Below are positions 25,380-33,729 of a stretch of DNA of 64,000 nucleotides, in pieces. Made by a program: the position numbers and the translations under genes. The notes below the pieces were generated by a model. It had not been told where the DNA came from and did no database searches. It saw only the letters and a list, made by a program, of their open reading frames with translations. Within the stretch, counting starts at the first letter, position 1. The number at the start of each line of letters is the position of its first letter. The DNA comes from Palleronia marisminoris (GTDB lineage: Bacteria > Pseudomonadota > Alphaproteobacteria > Rhodobacterales > Rhodobacteraceae), in contig NZ_FWFV01000008.1 of the NCBI RefSeq assembly GCF_900172315.1, positions 1 to 64,000 of the forward strand. The letters run 5' to 3'.

Positions 25380-25632
25380 CACGGATATGGCCACCTCGGT
25401 GAACATCGATGAGATGCCGGGAAGCCCAAGCCGTTCTAACCCGCTGAAGCAACATCGACAGGTATCCACTCTCGTGCACTATCAGACTTGGTGATAGCGA
25501 AATTGCCCGGAACCAGCTCGCCACTCTCTCAGGATCGGCGGGGGACACGCCTCCGGCAACGGTCTTGCCGTCTGGATAAGCAATGCAGATCGAGGTTTCT
25601 TTCATTGAAACGTCCCAAATCAGAATAGTAGT
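25380..25632 (-). pseudogene. IS110-family transposase, N-terminal fragment
   Basis: On the minus strand the translation reads IWDVSMKETSICIAYPDGKT followed by GGVSPADPE and LIVHESGYLSMLLQR. This is the N-terminal part of IS110-family transposases, including the first Asp of DEDD in DVSMKETSI. The frame breaks after LLQR, and LERLGLPGI continues in another frame. It is inverted relative to the C-terminal IS110 remnant at 23103 and could derive from the same kind of element after rearrangement. The left boundary is approximate. Confidence 0.75.
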
Positions 25633-26017
25633 AGATGGTCGTCCCCCTCACGGCAGTTTCTCAACGGGTCCATTATATCAAACCTCGTGCTCCACCCGAG
25701 AGCGGCCGCCGCAATCAGAACGTGTATGGAATAGCGTGCCACAACTTATACGCAGTACTGCAAAGCCGATAGGATGGCACAGGCGGTCACGGGCGCAGCC
25801 TTGATAGGTTCTTTCCGTGAGCCAACGTTGATTGCCCGGTCGTTCGACGACTACGCGGAGTCCGGAAGATTTCAAAATCTCCTCAACGACTTATCCGGCG
25901 CCGAAGCGAATCTGCGAGTGCCGTGCAAAAAAGGTACACTATGGTCGCCAAAGTGTGGTAAATGTATGGCATAGAGATTGTCGCGAATCTTTTTATTCGC
26001 AGTGGAAGTTTAGTCTG
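25633..26017. other. AT-richer intergenic region upstream of the LuxR-type gene
   Basis: About 385 bases, visibly richer in A and T than the surrounding chromosome, with no supported gene. It probably carries the promoter of the regulator starting at 26018. I see no clear repeats. Confidence 0.4.
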
Positions 26018-26632
26018 ATGGCATATGAAGATATCTCCACGTTCTATGTTTCTGAAACTACTTCGCTTTTTGGCGAAGCGCAGATTTCGCAAGTGGGTTC
26101 CAGAACGGGTACGCCCAGGCTGGAAGGCCAGATGCCAGTTGTTTCACCGGATCTGGTGCGTCTTGTCGTATCCAAGCTGCCGGATTCCATGGGCGAACTG
26201 GGCGACATCCTCGCCGTAGTCAGGGCCGAGTATCCTAATGCTCAAGTCCTTTTCGTCGCCCCTCCCGGCCGAAGCAACTCATCCAAAAAGACGTCTTGCG
26301 GGCTTGGCGATGCACAGGAACCGCCAGGATTGGTAGATGAAGCGCAGGCCTGCTGCTCGGATCGTATCTCCGATGCACCGCTCTCGCCCGGGGCGGGGCA
26401 GCTGGATCGGCCGACGAACCTAAAGCGTTTCTCGCCTCGCCAGGCTGAAGTAGTTCGAGGTTTGGCGCGGGGATTATCCAACAAAAGCATTGCCCGGGAG
26501 CTGGGTCTCTCGGAATCTACCGTAAAGGTTCACGTGATCTCCGTTTTTCGCGCCCTCAACGTGCATAGCAGGGCAAGTGCGATCTCGGCAGTGTTCGGCT
26601 CTGAAGCCCTGCGGGCAGAACTCGATGTTTGA
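26018..26632 (+). CDS. LuxR-family transcriptional regulator
   Basis: 204 aa from ATG 26018, preceded by GGAAG about 12 bases upstream. Residues about 137-192 form a LuxR/GerE helix-turn-helix: FSPRQAEVVRGLARGLSNKS, ELGLSESTVKVHV and FRALNVHSRASAI. The N-terminal part (DLVRLVVSKLPDS, VVRAEYPNAQVLFVAPP) faintly recalls a receiver-type fold but shows no phospho-acceptor Asp pattern I can trust. It stands alone between mobile-element debris and the HlyD relic. It might control the nearby RTX peroxidase or exporter genes; that is inference. A longer frame from 25832 exists but lacks family similarity. Confidence 0.8.
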   Translation: MAYEDISTFYVSETTSLFGEAQISQVGSRTGTPRLEGQMPVVSPDLVRLVVSKLPDSMGELGDILAVVRAEYPNAQVLFVAPPGRSNSSKKTSCGLGDAQEPPGLVDEAQACCSDRISDAPLSPGAGQLDRPTNLKRFSPRQAEVVRGLARGLSNKSIARELGLSESTVKVHVISVFRALNVHSRASAISAVFGSEALRAELDV

Positions 26633-26825
26633 AGCGTCGCCGTTCTGAACAGCGACGGAACATCTGCCGCCAGCTGATATCAAAGGCTGCAGCCATCAGT
26701 GGCTATCCCTGCCTCTCAAGTGCGTCTGCGGTGCCGATCGGATGAAGCAATGTTAGGTGAAGCCGGGCCGGTTCAGACTGCACCAAACAGGCGGGTAGGG
26801 CCATTGGCCGCAGTCGGCGCCGGGG

Positions 26826-27600
26826 CTGTGAATGCGTCGGCCGAAACCTGCGTTAATCAACCGAAGAGTTCAGAGATGGTTCGCGCGTTGAAGGTCGATA
26901 ACCTCGGTCGTGCATCCTGACCTACATGCACCTGATTTGTATGGATTGTCTGGACCCTCCTTGCAATGACTAGCGGCCGGTCATGCGGCACGATTAAATC
27001 GATCTCGGATAGGCGTTCGCGCGCCTCGGAAGCCTGCACGACCGGTCCGCCGATCTGTCGTTCGAGCCGTGCGGCTTCGCGGCGAAGCGGCAGGACCCCG
27101 CTCGCCTCACCCCGACCTCGGTCCGACAGAGATTGTTGCCCCTCGAGCTTTTCACCGATGAGTTCGACTTGAGATTCAAGGCCCGCCTGTTGCGCTTCGA
27201 TGCCCTCGATTCGGTGGCAGATCTGCTGCTTTCGAGCGGAGAGTTGTTTGACATTGGCTTCGACCGTCTCGTTTTCGGGCACCGAACAGACTTGGCTAGT
27301 CCTCGATGAGTTCTGCGAGTTCGAGGTCCGGCTCGGCCCATTCCAGAAGATCGGGATCGAAGGTCAGATCGTCAGCCCGATCGCGATCGGCCGTCAGGCG
27401 GCTCTGTTGCGCGAGTAGCTCGCCGTGTTGGCTGCGAGGAGAGATCATGCGGCTCTGCAATTGCGTGGTGTCTAGACGGATCAGCGGATCGCCTGCCTCG
27501 ACCATATCGCGTTGCTGCATGAGAAATTCTTTTCCCATGCCGCCATCGGGTTGTTGGACAACTTGGCGGTTCTAATTGCCCTCGATCTGGTCAGTCGAGA
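26826..27600 (-). pseudogene. HlyD-family type I secretion adaptor, decayed
   Basis: Joined across frames, this minus-strand stretch reads NRQVVQQPDGG and MVEAGDPLIRLDTTQLQSRM, then after a frameshift near 27290 VKQLSARKQQICHRIEGIEA and SGVLPLRREAARLERQIGG, then PHDRPLVIARRVQTIHTNQV and ISELFG, and after an in-frame TGA LTQVSADAFT. These are successive blocks of HlyD/PrtE-type membrane fusion proteins. About 100 residues of the usual middle segment seem deleted between SEID and LIVPHDRP, and no N-terminal membrane anchor remains. No matching ABC exporter or TolC gene is present in the window. Confidence 0.85.
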
Positions 27601-27692
27601 AGAGGGTGGTCACGCACCCTTGTGTCGCACTGCAAATCCGACTCCCTGCCGCATCAGGGTTTCAGCTACTTATCATTGCCTTACGATAAACT

Positions 27693-27767
27693 TGGCTGGG
27701 GTGGTAGGATTCGAACCTACGATACACGGTACCAAAAACCGATGCCTTACCACTTGGCTACACCCCA
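27693..27767 (-). tRNA. tRNA-Gln (anticodon TTG)
   Basis: 75 bases on the minus strand, from TGGGGTGTAGCC at the 5' end to CACCCCAGCCA at the 3' end, with CCA encoded. The acceptor stem pairs TGGGGTG with CACCCCA; the anticodon loop contains TTTTGG, giving TTG for Gln; the T-loop GGTTCGAATCC is present. The 3' end faces the decayed accessory region at lower coordinates. Confidence 0.96.
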
Positions 27768-27815
27768 ACGGTGACGCGGTTTCTAGAAGGAGCGCGCGGG
27801 GGGTGCAAGAGGGGC

Positions 27816-27834
27816 GGGCGGAAAAAATCCGCCC
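27816..27834 (-). terminator. Possible terminator after the KpsE-like gene
   Basis: A perfect 7-bp GC-rich stem (GGGCGGA/TCCGCCC) with an A5 loop on the plus strand, 11 bases beyond the stop of the minus-strand KpsE-like gene. No T-tract follows on the minus strand, so support is modest. Confidence 0.35.
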
Positions 27835-27844
27835 CCCCTCGGAG

Positions 27845-29437
27845 CTAGCTCGAGACCTGTTCGCGCAGGATCGAGGCGGTCAGAGACGACATGAGGTAGA
27901 TGCCGGAGAAGATCAGGAACGCCAGGAGCGTGTTCTCGAAGGCCCGGGGATAAGTGGGCTCGTCCGGTGCGATGGGGGTCACCCCGAGCGAGAGGTAGCG
28001 CACCTGCCGGTTCGCCTCGATCCGCGCGGTTTCGAGCTGTTGCAGCGCCTGCTGCATCAGCGCAGTGCGGGTCTGCAGGTCGGTCTCGGCGACGCGCTGC
28101 TCGGCCGAGACACGCGCAAGTGAGGCCACGTCGCCACTGCCATCCGTCATCTCGCCGCGCAATTCGTCGATCATCGCCTGCAGACGACCGATGTCGCCCC
28201 TGACGCCCGCGACGCGTGCCTCATTCGGACGCCGGTTCGACAGCAGCTGTTCAAGCTCGAGCCGCCTCTCGCGCAGCTGGGTCTCGAACGCGGTGACCTG
28301 GGTCATGACGGAGCCCGATTCGGCCACCGGATCGAGAACGCCCAGCTGCTCCTGTAGCTCCAGTACCCGGTTCTGAGCCGAGAGCATCTTCTGCTCGGCC
28401 TCTTCGAAGCTGTCCCGCGCGCCGGCCATCTGATCCTCGCGCAGGCGCTGGGTCAGCTGGTCGACCCGTTCCTCGGCATACTCGATCAGCAGGTGGCTGT
28501 ACTCGGCCGACGTGGCGGGGTCGGCGGCAATCACCTCCATCTTCACGATGCCCTCGGTCGGATCGTAGCCGATCTGAACGACGTCGCTATAGAGGTCGTA
28601 CGCCTCTTCGTTCGTGGCGTCGTCGGACAGGCGCTGGATCGGGTCGATGAAGGGCTGGCTGAAATGCGCCTTGAAGCCGGCATCCTCGTCTAGGCGCAGC
28701 ATTGCGTCGCGCGAGGTCAGGTAGGACTGCACCGTCATGGAATCCTGCGAGGTCGCGAAGCCGGTGCCCGAGAACAGGCCGCCAAGGGCGGTGCTGCCAG
28801 CGCCGTCGGCCTGCTGGATCACGAATTCGGTGTCTGTCGCGTACATGGGCGTGGCGATGTCGTAGTAGTAGTACCCAGCCACGAAGCTCGGCAGACCCAC
28901 GAAGAACAGCAACCTCGCCCCCAGATAGGCCAGCTTTCGGCGACGGCGGCGGGCGATGTCGCGCTGGATCACCTGGATCTGGGACAGTTGCCCGCCGCCG
29001 TCCGGGTCAGTCTTCGACGGCACCTCGGACGCTGGCACCTTGTTCGGCTCGGCCTTCCGGGGCAACTGGACCTTGTCCACCGGTTTGACCTGGCGGGCCG
29101 CGTCGGGGACGATCAGCTCAAGCATGCTGGACCGCTCGAACGGGTCGACCCCCTTCAGGCGGAGTTGGCGCACCGCGTCGTGATCCGAAGTGGCCGCAAT
29201 GTCGTGCTTCTGCGCGAGGCGGCGCGCCATTCGCAGCTGGCGGGCGGTCAGGCCCTCGTTCTGGATCGCCGAGAGGTCCGTCTCGGGCGGGTTGGGTGCG
29301 TCCTCGACCTTCGCGCGCTTGACCACCCGGATGCCAACGGCGCCCGCGGTGTCCTCGACTGGCGCCGCCGGTTCCCCGTGCACAAGCGGTTCGTCCTTGC
29401 GAAGGCGAAACCTCTTAGGCTTTGAGTTCGTAGTCAT
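27845..29437 (-). CDS. Capsule polysaccharide export inner-membrane protein (KpsE/Wzz-type)
   Basis: 530 aa. A long charged cytoplasmic N-terminus (about 1-180) precedes a first membrane helix (LLFFVGLPSFVAGYYYYDIA). A periplasmic domain of about 290 residues follows, with strong coiled coil (about 330-430, rich in Glu, Gln, Leu), and a second membrane helix at the C-terminus (ENTLLAFLIFSGIYLMSSL). This is the topology of the KpsE/BexC polysaccharide co-polymerase family, which spans the periplasm for ABC-dependent capsule export. The N-terminal extension is longer than in KpsE. It overlaps the ATPase gene by 23 bases. Confidence 0.88.
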   Translation of the reverse strand: MTTNSKPKRFRLRKDEPLVHGEPAAPVEDTAGAVGIRVVKRAKVEDAPNPPETDLSAIQNEGLTARQLRMARRLAQKHDIAATSDHDAVRQLRLKGVDPFERSSMLELIVPDAARQVKPVDKVQLPRKAEPNKVPASEVPSKTDPDGGGQLSQIQVIQRDIARRRRRKLAYLGARLLFFVGLPSFVAGYYYYDIATPMYATDTEFVIQQADGAGSTALGGLFSGTGFATSQDSMTVQSYLTSRDAMLRLDEDAGFKAHFSQPFIDPIQRLSDDATNEEAYDLYSDVVQIGYDPTEGIVKMEVIAADPATSAEYSHLLIEYAEERVDQLTQRLREDQMAGARDSFEEAEQKMLSAQNRVLELQEQLGVLDPVAESGSVMTQVTAFETQLRERRLELEQLLSNRRPNEARVAGVRGDIGRLQAMIDELRGEMTDGSGDVASLARVSAEQRVAETDLQTRTALMQQALQQLETARIEANRQVRYLSLGVTPIAPDEPTYPRAFENTLLAFLIFSGIYLMSSLTASILREQVSS

Positions 29438-30074
29438 AAAGACGTTTCGCCTCCTCGAGGGATTCGAACATGTGAAGCTGCCCTTTCATCAGCACGGCGG
29501 CCGAGCGGCAGAATTTCTCGAGCACCTCTGGTTGGTGCGAGACCACGATGATCGTCGCGCTTTCCAGCCGCTGGCGCAGGAGCTGGCCGGCTTTCCTGTT
29601 GAACTCGACATCCGTGGTCGAGGGCATCCCCTCGTCGATCAGGTAGAAATCGAAGTCGAGGGCCAGTAGCAACGCAAAGCTCAGCCGCGCACGCATTCCA
29701 GCAGAATATGTGCCGACAGGCATGTCGAAATACTCACCCAGGTTGCAGAGCCACCTGCAGAACGCCTCGAGGTAGTCGGGGTCGAGCCCGTATAGCCGCG
29801 CGATGAAGCGCGCGTTCTCGTTGCCCGACAGGCGGTTGATGACACCGCCCATGAAGCCGAGCGGAAACGATATGCGCGAGGTGCGGCGAATGTCGCCCTC
29901 GTCGGGTTTCTCGAGCCCCGCCATCATGTTGATGACCGTGGTCTTGCCGGTCCCGTTGGGCGCCAGGATGCCGAGCGAGTTGCCTTGCTCGACGCGAAAC
30001 GACGCCCGGTCGAGGATGACCTTGCGTTGCGTGCCCGTCCAGAAGGACTTCGAGACTGTGTCGAACTCGATCAT
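29415..30074 (-). CDS. Polysaccharide export ABC transporter ATP-binding protein (KpsT-type)
   Basis: 219 aa from ATG 30074 (MIEFDTVSKSFW). Walker A is LGILAPNGTGKTTVINMMAG, the signature motif is TYSAGMRARLSF, and the Walker B region DFDFYLIDEGMPSTTD has the capsule-type degenerate form, followed by VVSHQPE as the switch His. The length and the Ala-Pro-Asn P-loop are typical of KpsT/BexA. It is coupled to the KpsE-like gene. No KpsM permease gene lies next to it; upstream is a divergent unrelated gene. Confidence 0.9.
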   Translation of the reverse strand: MIEFDTVSKSFWTGTQRKVILDRASFRVEQGNSLGILAPNGTGKTTVINMMAGLEKPDEGDIRRTSRISFPLGFMGGVINRLSGNENARFIARLYGLDPDYLEAFCRWLCNLGEYFDMPVGTYSAGMRARLSFALLLALDFDFYLIDEGMPSTTDVEFNRKAGQLLRQRLESATIIVVSHQPEVLEKFCRSAAVLMKGQLHMFESLEEAKRLYDYELKA

Positions 30075-30294
30075 CCGCGCCTGCGTCGAGAGAATACGAA
30101 AGCCGCTGCCCGATCTGGCTTGGCCGAGTAAAAGTGAGCCCCGGGGAGTAGTTCCGGTTTCTGGCCACAATATGACCGAGAGTCTTACCAATCGAAAAAG
30201 CTCGGGACAGTTTTCGCATCATTCCACGAAACGTGATCGCGACGGGGACCCGGCCCAGCTTGCCCGCACCCATGCCCGATCGTAGGGGCTGCAC

Positions 30295-30894
30295 ATGGAC
30301 GACCTGATCCCCCGCCTTGCCGCCTGCGAGATCTGCGCCGAGCGGTTCGCCGCGACCCGGACTGCGCACCGCCCGAACCCGGTCGTCTGGTTCCGCCCCG
30401 GGGCCCGGCTGCTGATCGCCAGCCAGGCGCCGGGGATGCGGGTGCACGAGGCCAACACGCCATTCTGGGACCAGTCGGGCAAGCGCCTGCGCGCGTGGCT
30501 GGGTCTCGACGAGACCGCCTTCTACGACCGCAGCCGTGTGGCCATCGTGCCGATGGCCTTCTGCTTTCCCGGTTACGACGCCAAGGGCTCGGACCTGCCG
30601 CCGCCGCCCGTCTGCGCCAGAACATGGCGCACGCCGATCCTGCAGGGCCTCGACAGGGTCCGCTGCACGATCCTGATTGGTGGCTACGCGCAGAAGTGGC
30701 ATCTCGGCACCAAGGCCGGCGTGACCGAGACGGTCCGCGACTGGCGCGCGCACGCACCAGAGGTCTTCCCCTTGCCGCACCCGTCCTGGCGCAATACCGC
30801 ATGGCTGAGGAAGAACCCGTGGTTCGAGGCCGAGCTGCTGCCCGTCCTGCGCGCCCGGGTGAAGGAGGTTATGAATGACGACGCCGCTCGATGA
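30295..30894 (+). CDS. Uracil-DNA glycosylase superfamily protein
   Basis: 199 aa. Motif 1 appears as LLIASQAPGMRVHEANTPFW and motif 2 as PLPHPSWRN, the pattern of the bacterial UDG-like family that includes many single-domain proteins of about 190 aa. Two Cys (CEIC) are near the N-terminus, but the full four-Cys iron-sulfur pattern of family 4 is not evident. A base-excision role is therefore likely but not certain. Its end overlaps the start of the next gene by 20 bases. Confidence 0.8.
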   Translation: MDDLIPRLAACEICAERFAATRTAHRPNPVVWFRPGARLLIASQAPGMRVHEANTPFWDQSGKRLRAWLGLDETAFYDRSRVAIVPMAFCFPGYDAKGSDLPPPPVCARTWRTPILQGLDRVRCTILIGGYAQKWHLGTKAGVTETVRDWRAHAPEVFPLPHPSWRNTAWLRKNPWFEAELLPVLRARVKEVMNDDAAR

Positions 30895-31654
30895 CGCACA
30901 CGCCGCGATGGAGGCCGCTCCGGACGATGACAACGCGCGGCTCACGTTCCACGACCGCATCGCGTCGTCCGAACTGTTCTTGCTGCTCACGAAAGAGCCC
31001 GAGCGTGGCGGCGCCCTTGACCCGCGCCTCTTCGACACGTCCGAGGGGCGTTTTGTGCTGGCCTTCGACCGGCTGCCGCGATTGAACGAGTTTGCCGACG
31101 GCGGCGCGCCCTATGCCGCGTTGCCGGGCCGGACGCTGGTGCAGATGCTGTCGGGGCAGGGGATCGGCCTTGCGCTCAACCCCGGCGTGGCACCCTCGTC
31201 GCACCTGATGGGACCCGATGCGGTGACCTGGCTTGCCGAAACCGTCGCCGACGCGCCGACCGAGGCCGAAGAGGTGCCGCAGGACCTCACCGCGCCGAAG
31301 GGCCTGCCCGAACAACTGCTGACCGCGCTCGACGGCAAGCTCGCCTCGGCGCAGGGGTTGGCGCGGATGGCCTATCTGACGGGGGTGACGTGGAAAAGCG
31401 GCGCGAAGGGTCACCTGCTGGCCTTCATCGAGCCCGCGCCAGGTGCCGAAGGGGCGCTTGCCCGCGCGGTGCGTGAGGCGCTGGTGTTCTCGGGCCTCGA
31501 AGCCGGCGCCCTCGACGTCACCTTCTTTCCCGCGAGCAGCCCCGTCTCGGCGCGTCTCGCCCGCGTCGGCCTGCGCTTCGACATTCCCAAATTCGAACCG
31601 GCCGAGCGCAAGGCGCCCGGAAGCGACCCCGACGTCCCGCCGCGCCTGCGCTAG
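30875..31654 (+). CDS. SseB-family protein
   Basis: 259 aa, cytoplasmic, no signal or membrane segment. An N-terminal SseB-like domain contains RIASSELFLLLTKEP and LDPRLFDTSEGRFVLAFD, then LPGRTLVQMLSGQGIGLALN. A C-terminal SseB_C-like part follows (LLAFIEPAPGAEGALARAV). The function of the family is poorly defined: it was named for enhanced serine sensitivity in E. coli. It is translationally linked to the UDG-like gene by a 20-base overlap. Confidence 0.75.
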   Translation: MTTPLDDAHAAMEAAPDDDNARLTFHDRIASSELFLLLTKEPERGGALDPRLFDTSEGRFVLAFDRLPRLNEFADGGAPYAALPGRTLVQMLSGQGIGLALNPGVAPSSHLMGPDAVTWLAETVADAPTEAEEVPQDLTAPKGLPEQLLTALDGKLASAQGLARMAYLTGVTWKSGAKGHLLAFIEPAPGAEGALARAVREALVFSGLEAGALDVTFFPASSPVSARLARVGLRFDIPKFEPAERKAPGSDPDVPPRLR

Positions 31655-31657
31655 GCC

Positions 31658-32587
31658 TCAGTACCCCCGCGCGCGGTCGACGAGATGCAGGATGGGCTCG
31701 CCCGCCATGGCGCGGGCGGTGTTTTCGGCCACCACGGGGGCGGCAGTCTCGGGGCGGGTGGCCGACGCGATATGGGGCGTCACGGTCACGCCGGGATGGG
31801 CCCAGAATGGGTGTTCCGCGGGCAGGGGCTCGACCCGGAACGTATCCAGCGTCGCGTGGTGCACCGCCCCGGTTTCGAGGGCCGCCAGAAGGTCGGCATC
31901 GACGATCAGTCCGCCCCGCCCGGGATTGACGATGACCGCGCCGCCCGGCAGGTGACCCAACGCGGCGGCGTCGATCAACCCGTCGGTTTCGGCGGTCAGC
32001 GGTAGCAGCAGCACCAGGATCTCGGCCCCGCGCAGGACCCGTGTGAGGCCATCGGCCCCCGCGAGGCAAGTGACGCCGGCGATCTCCTTGGGCGAGGCGG
32101 ACCACCCGGACACCCGGAACCCCAGCGCCGCAAGCTGCGCGGCGCAGGCGGAACCCAGCGCGCCCAGCCCAAGCACGGTGACTCCCCGGTCGCGTGCCAA
32201 TGGCGGCACAAGTGGGTCCCAATGACCATCCTGCGCCTTGAGAACCGCGTCCATCCCGAGGTGATGGCGCAGAGCATGGCCCGCCACGTATTCCACCATC
32301 CCCTCGGTCAGGCCCGGGTCGACCATGCGCGCAAGCGGCTGGGTGAGGGTCGTGTTGCCGACGATCCCTTCGACCCCGGCCCAGAGCGACTGGACCAGCC
32401 GCGCGCCCTGATAGGGAGCGAAGTCCTGCACCGGGCCGTTCGGCGCGCAGACTATCACGTCCACCTTGTCCGGGTGGTGATGGCGGCCCAGATCGACCTC
32501 GAGCCCGCGCGCGGCGAAGCTGCTGCGGAGCGGTTCCTTCCACTCGGGCCACGCGGCCTCGGCGGCCGAGAAGAGAACCCGGATCAT
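31658..32587 (-). CDS. D-isomer 2-hydroxyacid dehydrogenase (GhrA-like glyoxylate/hydroxypyruvate reductase)
   Basis: 309 aa from ATG 32587. It has an N-terminal substrate domain and a Rossmann domain, with VTVLGLGALGSACAAQLAAL as the dinucleotide-binding loop. The catalytic pattern includes NPGRGGLIVDADLL, DTFRVEPLPAEHPFW and the general acid His in VTVTPHIAS. This short form with no C-terminal extension matches GhrA, which reduces glyoxylate and hydroxypyruvate with NADPH. It is coupled to rodA by ATGA, an odd partner whose link may be purely transcriptional. Confidence 0.88.
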   Translation of the reverse strand: MIRVLFSAAEAAWPEWKEPLRSSFAARGLEVDLGRHHHPDKVDVIVCAPNGPVQDFAPYQGARLVQSLWAGVEGIVGNTTLTQPLARMVDPGLTEGMVEYVAGHALRHHLGMDAVLKAQDGHWDPLVPPLARDRGVTVLGLGALGSACAAQLAALGFRVSGWSASPKEIAGVTCLAGADGLTRVLRGAEILVLLLPLTAETDGLIDAAALGHLPGGAVIVNPGRGGLIVDADLLAALETGAVHHATLDTFRVEPLPAEHPFWAHPGVTVTPHIASATRPETAAPVVAENTARAMAGEPILHLVDRARGY

Positions 32588-33729
32588 CGGCTGCGCAGCC
32601 GGTGGACATGGGCGGACTGGACCAGTCCGAAGCCGCACATCAGGACCAGCATCGCCGAGCCTCCATAGCTGACTAGCGGCAGCGGCACACCGACGACGGG
32701 CGCAAGGCCCATCACCATCGCCATGTTCACCGCGAAGAACAGGAAGAACGTCGTGCCGATCCCGAGCGTCACCAGCGCGCCGAACCGGTCGCGGTTCTGC
32801 ATGGCAGAAACGATGCAGAACACCACGATGCCGATATAGACTGCCAGCAACGAGACGGCGCCGACGAAGCCGAACTCTTCCGCCAGCGTGGTGAAGATGA
32901 AGTCGGTGTGCTTCTCGGGCAGGAAGTTCAGTCGTGACTGGGTACCCTGCATGAACCCGCGCCCGGTCCAGCCGCCCGATCCCAACGCGATCTTTGACTG
33001 TGTGATATGATAGCCCGAGCCCAGAGGGTCGGATGCCGGGTCGAGGAACGTGTCGATCCGGCGATACTGATAGTCCTTCAACAGCTGCCACGGGGTGCCC
33101 CGGGACGAGAATACGGCCGTCACCGTGCCCACTCCGCCGGCAATCGCGATGCCCCAGTACCACCAGGAGACGCCCGCGCAGAACATCACCGCGCCGCCTC
33201 CCATGATCAGCAGGAGCGCCGTACCGAGGTCGGGTTGCTTCAGCACCAGAAGCGTCGGCAGGGCGATCAGGATCAGCGGCGGGATCACCCAGATCGGATT
33301 CGACACCTTCTTGACGTCGAGCCAGTCGTAATAAGCCGCCAGGATCATCACGAGGGCGATCTTCATCAGCTCGGACGGTTGCAGGCGCATGAAACCCAGG
33401 TCGATCCAGCGTTGCGCGCCCATGCCGACGGTTCCCGCCACCTCGACCCCGACCAGAAGGGCGAGCGATGTCAGGTAGGCCAATCCTGCCATGTTCCGCC
33501 AGAACCAGATCGGCACCATGGCGATCAAGAACATCGCGGCACAGCCCACGGCGAACCGCTCCATCTGCGGTTCGGCCCAGCGGTCGATCGATCCGCCGGC
33601 GACGGAATAGAGCATCAGGAAGCCGGCGCAGGCCACTGCGCAGAGAAGCAGGAACAGCGGCCAGTTCAGGTAGAGCACCTTGGAGAGGCCGGTCGGAACC
33701 CGCTTGAGGTTGTTCTCGAGGTAGCTCAC
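32584..33729 (-). CDS. rodA: Rod-shape SEDS glycosyltransferase RodA
   Basis: 381 aa starting at a GTG that overlaps the PBP2 stop (GTGTGA). About ten membrane helices are seen. The SEDS signatures are AQRWIDLGFMRLQPSELMKI, LKQPDLGTALLLI, QSRLNFLPEKHTDFIFTTLA and GVPLPLVSYGGSAML. RodA polymerises glycan strands with the transpeptidase PBP2 in the elongasome. It is the last gene of mreB-mreC-mreD-mrdA-rodA. The alternative reading from 34365 would overlap PBP2 fully and is not real. Confidence 0.95.
   Translation of the reverse strand: MSYLENNLKRVPTGLSKVLYLNWPLFLLLCAVACAGFLMLYSVAGGSIDRWAEPQMERFAVGCAAMFLIAMVPIWFWRNMAGLAYLTSLALLVGVEVAGTVGMGAQRWIDLGFMRLQPSELMKIALVMILAAYYDWLDVKKVSNPIWVIPPLILIALPTLLVLKQPDLGTALLLIMGGGAVMFCAGVSWWYWGIAIAGGVGTVTAVFSSRGTPWQLLKDYQYRRIDTFLDPASDPLGSGYHITQSKIALGSGGWTGRGFMQGTQSRLNFLPEKHTDFIFTTLAEEFGFVGAVSLLAVYIGIVVFCIVSAMQNRDRFGALVTLGIGTTFFLFFAVNMAMVMGLAPVVGVPLPLVSYGGSAMLVLMCGFGLVQSAHVHRLRSR

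Noticed and set aside
27390-27700. Possible phage-type integrase next to tRNA-Gln
   Set aside because: The frames here read as HlyD segments or as nothing recognisable; no tyrosine recombinase motifs (R..H-x-x-R..Y) are visible.
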